Positions 51,153 through 56,829 of a stretch of DNA of 56,829 nt are shown here, one piece after another. Within the stretch, counting starts at the first letter, position 1. Each line of letters opens with the position of its first letter. Source of the stretch: Microvirga sp. Mcv34 (GTDB taxonomy: Bacteria; Pseudomonadota; Alphaproteobacteria; Rhizobiales; Beijerinckiaceae). The DNA lies in the NCBI RefSeq assembly GCF_024519725.1, contig NZ_JALJRK010000037.1, positions 1-56,829 on the forward strand, in the 5' to 3' direction. The position numbers were made by a program, and so were the translations under genes. The notes beneath the pieces were generated by a model, which was not told where the DNA came from, ran no database searches, and was given only the letters and a program-made list of their open reading frames with translations.

Positions 51153-52919
51153 ATGCACATCAGGCTCTCACGCGCTGATATCGACCGCTATTGCCAAGAC
51201 ACCAGAGATTTCGAAGACCTCGACCAGCCAGAGCTTTGGCTGTCTCAAAAAGCCCGAAAGATCCTGTTCCACGCTTGTGGAATAAGCCCGAAGCTGCAGG
51301 ACACGCTGGAAGCCTACTATGGTGGGCGGCTCCCGTTCGTCCTGGCAACCGACCCATTTCGTCTCTACGCCGAGATCGACGCCGTCGCCTTCGACAAGGC
51401 CGCTCGCCTTTGGCGGAGAACCGCGGAAAGCGCAGACCGGCGCTGCATGCTCCGAGCCGCAATCCTCGAAGCGTTCGATCACTTCGAGAGGGCCGGGCAC
51501 ACCTTCGCTGACAGTCAGACAATTCTTGACCGGATGGCGACTACGTCCGGCGCATCCATGCAGGAGATCGAGTGGGCGTGGCGCCAAGCCCTCGAGACGG
51601 GCCTCATCGTAGAGCTCAGCCTGCATGGTATCCGGCGAGCGATGCTCAATCGGGTTTTCTATGAGGAGGCGACGATTGCGACTGAGATCAAGCAGCGGCT
51701 GGGAGCTATACCCTTCTCGGTCACGGCTGCGGATGTAATCCGCCACGCCACCCGTCTGGGTATCCCGCGGATCGACGACAGCCAGGTCGAGGCCGTCATA
51801 GCCGCCTGCACTCACCGCACCACGATCATCTCCGGCGGACCGGGAACCGGAAAGACGACCATCATCAAGATCATTGCATCGATCCTGATGGAGGCAGACC
51901 AAGCTCTTGTCCCTCTATGTCTGTCCCTTCCCGCTCGGATCGCCAGAACGATCCATGAGAAAACCGGTCTGGCTGCTGATACGCTCCACAACCGGCTCGA
52001 GTACATCGACGGTACGTTTGGACGAAACAAGGATAACCCGCTCGATGAAGGGCTCATCTTCCTGGAGGAAGCCTTCATGATCGGAAACACCCTCGTCCTC
52101 GCCCTCCTCCGTGCCCTGCGCCCATCGGCGAGGCTCGTTATCATTGGCGATGCAGAGCAGATCGCGCCGATCGGCCGAGGCAAACCGATCGAAGCCCTCC
52201 TCGCTTCGGGGGCCGTCCCCTCTGTCATCCTAAACACGAATCATCGCTCGGGAGTAGGATCTACGATCCCCAGCTCAGGCAAGCGGGTGATGAAGGGACT
52301 TATGCCCCTGGTAGGCCCGGACATCCTCTATACCCAGACGATGGGGCCGAAAGACACGTTGCTCGCGGTGACCAAGGCGTGGCAAGCGGCCAAAAGCGCG
52401 GTTGGAACAGATAACGTGCAGGTGCTCACCGCCCGTCATGATGGGCCGGTCGGTACGAAGGCGATCAATGACGCTATCACTGGCCGAAGGGAATTCGCTG
52501 TCGGCGACCGGGTCATGCAGCTAAAGAATGATCGCGATCAGGACTTCTTCAATGGTGAAACCGGAACCATCGCTGACATCAGCGGAGGCACGATAAGTGT
52601 CGTGACCGATGCAGGAGTTGTGGCCGAGTTCGACCTCCGGGCAACAGGTACCCTGTCCAAGGCCTACTGCATCACGTTCCACAAGTCGCAAGGATTGGAG
52701 TGGAATACCTCGATTATCGTTGCCGATCCGGGCAATGGGAGCATGCTGGACCGCAACATGCTCAATGTCGGGATCACCCGAGCGCGTCAAAAGTGCGTCA
52801 TTATCGATGAGCGAAACCAATTGCGCGTCGCCCTGTCCAAGTCATCCAGCGCCAAACGCCGGACGCTTCTCGCGCCCCTTATGGCGACCTCTCCTCAGGT
52901 TCACCGTCTCGGAACCTGA
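51153..52919 (+). CDS. RecD-like superfamily 1B DNA helicase
   Basis: This 588-residue protein has an N-terminal helical half (about 1-200). Motif I is IISGGPGTGKTTIIKIIASI at about 224-243, and LIFLEEAFMIG, in the motif II position, is at about 302. VIIGDAEQIAPIGRGKPIEA follows. A C-terminal SH3-like and UvrD_C_2 segment has AYCITFHKSQGLEWNTSIIV at about 505 and NVGITRARQKCVII. This order fits RecD2/TraA-type 5'-3' helicases. Motif II reads LEEA where family members usually have DE(A/S), so the first acidic residue is Glu. It may process DNA ends or unwind transferred DNA, since the relaxase itself carries no helicase domain. AGGACAG precedes the ATG. Confidence 0.82.
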   Translation: MHIRLSRADIDRYCQDTRDFEDLDQPELWLSQKARKILFHACGISPKLQDTLEAYYGGRLPFVLATDPFRLYAEIDAVAFDKAARLWRRTAESADRRCMLRAAILEAFDHFERAGHTFADSQTILDRMATTSGASMQEIEWAWRQALETGLIVELSLHGIRRAMLNRVFYEEATIATEIKQRLGAIPFSVTAADVIRHATRLGIPRIDDSQVEAVIAACTHRTTIISGGPGTGKTTIIKIIASILMEADQALVPLCLSLPARIARTIHEKTGLAADTLHNRLEYIDGTFGRNKDNPLDEGLIFLEEAFMIGNTLVLALLRALRPSARLVIIGDAEQIAPIGRGKPIEALLASGAVPSVILNTNHRSGVGSTIPSSGKRVMKGLMPLVGPDILYTQTMGPKDTLLAVTKAWQAAKSAVGTDNVQVLTARHDGPVGTKAINDAITGRREFAVGDRVMQLKNDRDQDFFNGETGTIADISGGTISVVTDAGVVAEFDLRATGTLSKAYCITFHKSQGLEWNTSIIVADPGNGSMLDRNMLNVGITRARQKCVIIDERNQLRVALSKSSSAKRRTLLAPLMATSPQVHRLGT

Positions 52920-52923
52920 TGTT

Positions 52924-52950
52924 TAATTCGGATTTCTGTGGTATATAGCG
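52924..52950 (+). promoter_or_regulatory. TAATTCGG box with GGTATATAGCGG before the 52977 gene
   Basis: TAATTCGG at 52924-52931 is followed ten bases later by TATATA (52942-52947), about 30 bases before the ATG. It is the clearest copy of the recurring box and -10-like pair in the right half of the window. Confidence 0.5.
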
Positions 52951-52976
52951 GCCTCCAGTGACTAGGAGCGCCTGCG

Positions 52977-53546
52977 ATGGACGATGACAGCCTCGAAGAC
53001 CAGATCAACCAGACCAGGCACAATCTCCCTGTGCGGCTTTCCGAAATCTATGGTGACTGGTCCCATGGCTGGACTACGGGGCCAAGCCTTTGCACAGCGA
53101 CAGTCGAGGACACAACCGCGGACAAATCCAAGGAGGGGCGCGACAGGTCCGGGGCGGAGGATCGCGACCGGAAGCAGTCTCGCTCGAACCACACCCTCGC
53201 AAATCAGGCGCGCAAGGTCGGAAAGTCTTTGAAAGATGCAGCGCTCTCTGCAAATGACCCGGGGCGTGAAAACCTTAACTCGGCCTCACAGGAACTGAAC
53301 ACGGAAGCTGCAGATATAGCCTTTGCAGGTACTGCTGGGCTCATCCGGGGGCTGAAGGCCGGATACGCCTCACACAAGAGGCATGCGGAAAAGTCACAAA
53401 AGGGAAAGGACGGCGAAATTGTCTCCGCCGATCCCGCAGCGATCGACGCCTTCATCGCAAGTTTGCCGCCTCCTCCAAAAGCAATCGCGCCTCCCCTTAG
53501 GCAGCTTCCCGCTCCAGGCCGCTACTCCGGAGCCGAAAGGGATTGA
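52977..53546 (+). CDS. Hypothetical charged protein
   Basis: This 189-residue protein is not recognised. It has no signal peptide. The central part is very polar (KSKEGRDRSGAEDRDRKQSR), then helical (ARKVGKSLKDAALSANDPGR), with a mildly hydrophobic AADIAFAGTAGLIRGLKAGY near residue 115 and a Pro-rich end. AGGAG precedes the ATG. Its stop is two bases from the next start, so it forms an operon with the gene at 53549. Confidence 0.6.
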   Translation: MDDDSLEDQINQTRHNLPVRLSEIYGDWSHGWTTGPSLCTATVEDTTADKSKEGRDRSGAEDRDRKQSRSNHTLANQARKVGKSLKDAALSANDPGRENLNSASQELNTEAADIAFAGTAGLIRGLKAGYASHKRHAEKSQKGKDGEIVSADPAAIDAFIASLPPPPKAIAPPLRQLPAPGRYSGAERD

Positions 53547-53548
53547 AC

Positions 53549-54151
53549 ATGCTGATGGATAGACAGACTTTTTCAGATGCTGCTCTCGGACTTGTCTCCC
53601 AGGGCGTAGGGTCAGCCACCGATTGGGCCGCCGACAAGATCTCCTCAAAGGTCGCCGCTCGCTTTGCCGCGAAAGCCGGTTCACGAATGATCCCGGGGAT
53701 CGGAACCGCCCTCCTGGCCTACGATGCCGTTGACCTTGGCCTCTATGCACTCACCGGGAAGTCTCTTTCCGACCGCCTCGGCGAGACTTCCGTCGGCCAG
53801 ACGATCGGCTCAGCGGTCTCCAGTGCTGGAACAAGCGTTTTCGGCGCAGCCGGAAAGCTCTTTGACAACATGGGATTCACTTCGGCCGGCAACTATGCCC
53901 GTCAGGAGGCCTCCTCATATTTCTTTGGAGCGGAGGTTCCAAACCCATCTCCAGCCGGACGCGCAGCAGCCGTCTCTCAGGATAAGGCTCAGGTAAACGT
54001 TCTCGAGGACTATCTCCCGTTCGGCACAAAGCAAAATCCCCGGAGCGTCATCGATCAGGCTCTCAAATTGTTCGGATCGGCAGAGCGCATGGATGATTCA
54101 TCTATGCCTGCCCCCGGCAGAAGGAGAGGTCGAGATTTCGGTCTCGACTAG
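53549..54151 (+). CDS. Hypothetical Gly/Ala/Ser-rich protein
   Basis: This 200-residue protein has a hydrophobic, Gly-rich core (KISSKVAARFAAKAGSRMIP, then GIGTALLAYDAVDLGLYALT, at about 31-70). A second Ser/Gly/Ala segment follows (VGQTIGSAVSSAGTSVFGAA), then a polar tail. The pattern of helix, PGIGTALLAYD and helix is reminiscent of amphipathic or membrane-inserting segments in secreted toxins and effectors, but no family is recognised. It could be a transferred effector of the type IV system. Start is at ATG 53549 with AAAGGG upstream, not the TTG at 53543. Confidence 0.6.
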   Translation: MLMDRQTFSDAALGLVSQGVGSATDWAADKISSKVAARFAAKAGSRMIPGIGTALLAYDAVDLGLYALTGKSLSDRLGETSVGQTIGSAVSSAGTSVFGAAGKLFDNMGFTSAGNYARQEASSYFFGAEVPNPSPAGRAAAVSQDKAQVNVLEDYLPFGTKQNPRSVIDQALKLFGSAERMDDSSMPAPGRRRGRDFGLD

Positions 54152-54191
54152 GCGAGGACCAGGGGCACAAATCACAGAGGATGTGCTCTCG

Positions 54192-54902
54192 ATGATGAAC
54201 TATCTCTCCCCTTCCCAAGATGGCCGGTCCCAGCCGGCCATTTTCGTTGATAGGCCCACCTCCGTTTTCCTGGGTGAGAAACGGGCCACGAAGGATAACG
54301 GCGACGGACTGTTCTCATTTACCGTTGCGGTTCGGCCGGCTGACATTCCCGACGACCTGAAGTTCGCTCCCGCACGCAGCAACTTTAGGCTTGCCGTCGC
54401 AGTGATCGCTGACACTGGCCCCCTCATGGGCGCAACGAAAGCCCAACGATTGCCGATCAGTGATCTCGGGAATGGTTTGGTCTCCCTCGCGTTCGCCGTC
54501 CTTCCAAACTCTCTGACGGACGAGATCCTCTATTCGAAACGAGGGACGCAGATCAGGATATCAGCCCAGCCCGATCCAACCGACGACGTCAACCACACAG
54601 GATACGCACCAGAACAGCGACGGAAAACAATGCAGAGGATTGTCCTCCTCTGCAAAGAGGACGAATTTCGCCGCTGGCTCGGGAAGCACCACGACCCGGC
54701 GGGTCTGATTAAGAAAGCCTCCGGTTCACCAGATCTGTCAGAGCAGGCTGCAGCGGAAGCGATCCTAAGGCGAATAGGCGCCCATAGCCGAGCCGAAATC
54801 CTGAGGAACGCCATCGTTTGCGAACGCGCCGAATTGTTAATTCGCCTTTGGAGGGAAACCCGATTTGATCCTATCCCGATTTCCTTTGGCATAGCGGCCT
54901 AA
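54192..54902 (+). CDS. Hypothetical protein
   Basis: This protein of about 236 residues is not recognised. The N-terminal half has alternating strands (LFSFTVAVRPADIPDDLKFA, then FRLAVAVIADTGPLMGA, then LVSLAFAVLPNSL). The C-terminal third is helical and charged (RRKTMQRIVLLCKEDEFRRW, then EILRNAIVCERAELLIRLWR). The frame is open back to 54093 and overlaps the previous gene, but AGAGG before 54192 favours this ATG pair. A terminator-like hairpin (TGGCCGG/CCGGCCA then TTTT, 54221-54244) lies inside the first codons, and no later in-frame start exists before it ends. Confidence 0.55.
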   Translation: MMNYLSPSQDGRSQPAIFVDRPTSVFLGEKRATKDNGDGLFSFTVAVRPADIPDDLKFAPARSNFRLAVAVIADTGPLMGATKAQRLPISDLGNGLVSLAFAVLPNSLTDEILYSKRGTQIRISAQPDPTDDVNHTGYAPEQRRKTMQRIVLLCKEDEFRRWLGKHHDPAGLIKKASGSPDLSEQAAAEAILRRIGAHSRAEILRNAIVCERAELLIRLWRETRFDPIPISFGIAA

Positions 54903-54979
54903 TCGGGCCTCCAAGCGCTTGAATTGTTGCGCGTAAAAGTTCATTTTTGACATCAACGAATTATGATTTGAGTTTGTTG

Positions 54980-55447
54980 ATGGCTGACGACGCCGAATTG
55001 AAAAAGTTAATATCCGGCGCGGCCGAGAAGGTGCTGGAGCTTGTGCAGAATAAGCACGAGCTGCAACATACGATGCTGATGCTTGATCCCCAGGACATGA
55101 TCCGCTCGATCAGCGTTGCATCTGACCTCGTTGAGGAAATCAGCTCCAATTGTGACGACGAGGAAACCGTCAACGAGTATCTGCGCGACAGCTACGCGTC
55201 GATCCTACGGGTTCACAAAGCGACATCCTACGCGATAGTGACACCGGCATATTTCGAAGACCCAAAAACTGGGGCCAGTGATCTGGTTGTCGTTTTAGGC
55301 GCGTACACAGATCGTAGCAGCCTGACCGGCTACTTCCCCGTTCGGACTGAAGCCGGAAATCCGAAGGTTGACCCTTTCATTGCCGATCAGGCCGTCGAGA
55401 AGGCGTTCAACTTCAAAGGCCTTCTGTCCCCAATCACAGTCCACTGA
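54980..55447 (+). CDS. Hypothetical acidic protein
   Basis: This 155-residue soluble protein is not recognised. The first 75 residues are helical and acidic (MADDAELKKLISGAAEKVLE, then SDLVEEISSNCDDEETVNEY). The second half has strands (SYAIVTPAYFEDPKTGASDL, then VVVLGAYTDRSSLTGYFPV). The ATG at 54980 was chosen over a TTG at 54947. A CGAATTA box lies at 54957-54963, 17 bases upstream. It precedes the UDG-like gene on the same strand. Confidence 0.6.
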   Translation: MADDAELKKLISGAAEKVLELVQNKHELQHTMLMLDPQDMIRSISVASDLVEEISSNCDDEETVNEYLRDSYASILRVHKATSYAIVTPAYFEDPKTGASDLVVVLGAYTDRSSLTGYFPVRTEAGNPKVDPFIADQAVEKAFNFKGLLSPITVH

Positions 55448-55566
55448 ATTGAACATGGCACGCGGCAAGCCAAATCGAGTGGCAAACCCCCAAAAGAACC
55501 TCTTCAGATCATCAGAGATCGGACTGGCAAGACCATCCGCCTCCTGGTGACAGGATCCAAGGAACC

Positions 55567-56178
55567 ATGCGCAATCCTCTCCCACCCGGAACGCTAGCGG
55601 GCCCGATCGGGCCTCAGTTGCCAATATCAGCCTGGAATGGTCTGGCTATCATAGGTGAGGCGCCCGGTCGGCAGGAGATCATCAATGGAATCCCCTTCAC
55701 CGGGCCTGCCGGCGAATTGCTGAACAAGCTGCTGGATCGTGTTGGGATCAAGCGTGAGGAAACGCTCATCACGAACTGCTTTGCGCACCAACCTGCCTGG
55801 AGCGCCAATCAGGACGGCAAACGCCGCAACAACGACATCCTGAATTTCTTCACGCTAGATCAGACGATCGCAAATCCCAACCTTCCGGCCTATCGAGGGC
55901 GCTATCTCCTCGAAGATCTTGCCAGTGATCTACGGGCGACTTGGCGTTTGCTCCGCGATATGAAGCCGAAAGCCATTCTGGCAATGGGATCAACGGCGCT
56001 CTGGGGCATGACCCACCTTGAGGGATTAACCGAGAACCGCGGCCAGACGTTGACCACACGCGCCTGCGATGCCCCACTGATCCCGACGTTTCACCCGGCT
56101 TTCGTCCTGCACCGCAAGGACGACAAACTCGCCGACCGGATCGAAGAGGATATGAGGAAGGTACTTCCTCTCCTCTGA
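55567..56178 (+). CDS. Uracil-DNA-glycosylase superfamily protein (family 4/5-like)
   Basis: This 203-residue protein has the superfamily's first motif, LAIIGEAPGRQEIINGIPFT at about 27-46 (catalytic region GEAPGRQE), then GPAGELLNKLLDRVGI and the later HPAFVLH loop. Such enzymes remove uracil from DNA, starting base-excision repair. Family 4 members bind a 4Fe-4S cluster through four cysteines. Here the N-terminal CxxC pair is missing and only isolated cysteines remain (near 71 and in RACDAP), so a cluster is doubtful. On a conjugative plasmid it may protect transferred single strands from deamination damage. AAGGA precedes the ATG. Confidence 0.82.
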   Translation: MRNPLPPGTLAGPIGPQLPISAWNGLAIIGEAPGRQEIINGIPFTGPAGELLNKLLDRVGIKREETLITNCFAHQPAWSANQDGKRRNNDILNFFTLDQTIANPNLPAYRGRYLLEDLASDLRATWRLLRDMKPKAILAMGSTALWGMTHLEGLTENRGQTLTTRACDAPLIPTFHPAFVLHRKDDKLADRIEEDMRKVLPLL

Positions 56179-56250
56179 CGTAAGCAGAAGATCCAAACCT
56201 AAAAACCCCAAGAAAAATCGGCTGCTGCCTTAACCCCTTGAGGATTCTCA

Positions 56251-56538
56251 ATGTCCGGGAACAATCCTGCTTATTCTCCTTTCATTAATCACACCGCAGA
56301 GCTTGAGACAATTAGCGCGGAGACAATCACTCACTCCGAAAATGTAACTGGTGTTCCCGCTAACGATGACAGCTCGTCGGCGACCTTTGGTTCGAAATTT
56401 CGCTTCTTCAAGCATGCGGATTCCGACGAAGTCGGCCAGTTGTTCCGACGCGATGTCGGCCATGCATTCCGATTTCAAGCCGGCCATGCATTCCGATTTC
56501 AAGCCGGCCATGATTCCGATCTGAAGTCGGCCACCTGA
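56251..56538 (+). pseudogene. ORF apparently interrupted by an IS21-family element
   Basis: The first 55 codons (MSGNNPAYSPFINHTAELET onward, to KFRFFK) read like a native small or N-terminal sequence with a GAGGA ribosome site. From about 56415 the frame runs into the repeated end of an IS21-type element, encoding repeats of GHAFRFQA. The natural C-terminus is therefore probably lost or lies on the other side of the insertion, outside the window. No function is recognised. Confidence 0.6.
56457..56504. repeat. Two perfect 24-base tandem repeats at the IS end
   Basis: A 24-base unit running CGGCCATGCATT then CCGATTTCAAGC occurs twice in tandem (56457-56480 and 56481-56504). Degenerate copies flank it at 56431-56456 and 56505-56527. 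These are likely transposase-binding sites of the IS21-type element. Confidence 0.85.
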
Positions 56539-56589
56539 GGATGGTCCCTGGGTCCTTGTGCTGCAGCGTGAGTGACACTCCAGCGAAGG

Positions 56590-56829
56590 TCAAGCCGCCC
56601 CGTCGAGGGTGCGGGTCTTGCGCAGGCTCTCGCCCGTCAAACTCAGGCGATAGGCGTTGTGGACAACCCGGTCGAGAATGGCATCCGCCAGCGTCGGAAT
56701 GCCAATCATCTCGTACCACTTCTCCACCGGCACCTGGCTGGTGATCAGCAGCGAGCCGGAATCGTACCGGTCCTCGACGATCTCCATCAGATCCCGCTGC
56801 TGTTCAGGGGTGAGCGGCTCCGGGCCCCA
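56590..56829 (-). CDS. istB: IstB-like ATP-binding transposition helper, C-terminal part (partial)
   Basis: The last 79 codons of an istB gene are present; the rest lies beyond the window edge. Readable motifs are LTPEQQRDLMEIVEDRYDSG, SLLITSQVPVEKWYEMIG, PTLADAILDRVVHNAYRLSL and TGESLRKTR, the standard IstB C-terminus. IstB is the AAA+ partner of the IstA transposase in IS21-family elements. Walker motifs are off the window. The stop codon lies about 60 bases from the innermost terminal repeats, as usual for this family. Confidence 0.92.
   Translation of the reverse strand, partial: WGPEPLTPEQQRDLMEIVEDRYDSGSLLITSQVPVEKWYEMIGIPTLADAILDRVVHNAYRLSLTGESLRKTRTLDGAA

Larger units (their letters stand above)
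56415..56829 (-). mobile_element. IS21-family insertion sequence, one end (partial)
   Basis: From TGCGGATTCCGACG at about 56415 onward come repeated 24-base units and then the 3' part of istB on the minus strand, continuing off the window. IS21-family ends carry several transposase-binding repeats and start with TG, which fits. The tip is inferred, since the other end and target duplication are not visible. Confidence 0.75.

Noticed and set aside
1..56829. Search for tRNA genes, rRNA, CRISPR arrays, toxin-antitoxin pairs and RepABC-type replication genes.
   Set aside because: No cloverleaf-like intergenic sequence, repeat-spacer pattern or recognisable Rep/Par protein was seen by eye. A covariance-model or profile search could still find weak cases.

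Overview
This window reads as part of a large conjugative plasmid, or less likely an integrative conjugative element, from an alphaproteobacterium. Hyphomicrobiales is the best guess, because GC-rich coding, an FCD-type GntR regulator, a VirB/VirD4 system of alphaproteobacterial type and an IS21-type IstB all fit; the genus is not established. No replication initiator, partition genes, rRNA, tRNA or CRISPR array were seen.

Layout. (1) 1-2.6 kb: an FCD GntR regulator with a likely operator, a 52-codon ORF, a lipoprotein cell-wall hydrolase and a small OB-fold-like protein. (2) 2.6-7.8 kb: a candidate origin of transfer, a MobA/MobL (MOBQ-like) relaxase, an unknown protein, a DnaB-like helicase and a small XRE regulator. 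(3) 7.9-23.1 kb: the transfer operon in the order virB2, virB3, virB4, virB5, a second VirB5-like gene, a VirB7-like lipoprotein, virB8, virB9, virB10, virB11, two small unknowns, virD4 and an unknown. VirB6 is displaced to 47.5 kb, where it is fused to a lysozyme/transglycosylase-like domain that may replace VirB1. (4) 23.2-34.5 kb: accessory cargo. It holds an AT-richer two-gene unit (a lipoprotein-like or secreted protein and a 1046-residue exported protein), a UvrD-type helicase, a VUT-family transporter, a TIR/deoxyribosyltransferase-like candidate defence effector, a frameshifted secreted protein and other exported unknowns. (5) 34.7-46.7 kb: single-strand DNA handling. It holds a YqaJ-like protein, a Rad52-type annealing protein, a CHC2-zinc/TOPRIM primase-like protein, a 1120-residue protein with two apparent SLOG/DprA-like Rossmann domains, SSB, small unknowns and a second UvrD helicase. 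(6) 46.7-56.2 kb: a secreted protein, VirB6, small membrane proteins, a RecD-like helicase, several unknowns and a uracil-DNA-glycosylase-like protein. (7) The right edge enters an IS21-family element (terminal repeats and the 3' end of istB).

How it fits together. The relaxase and VirD4 would pass the nicked strand to the VirB channel. In the recipient, SSB, primase-like, Rad52/YqaJ, DprA/SLOG-like, UvrD, RecD-like and UDG-like proteins could protect, convert and repair the incoming strand. A short box (TAATTCG or its complement, often beside a GG(T/C)TATA -10-like element) recurs ahead of at least ten of these units and suggests a shared plasmid promoter architecture or regulon.

All functional names rest on reading motifs by eye. 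No database search was run.
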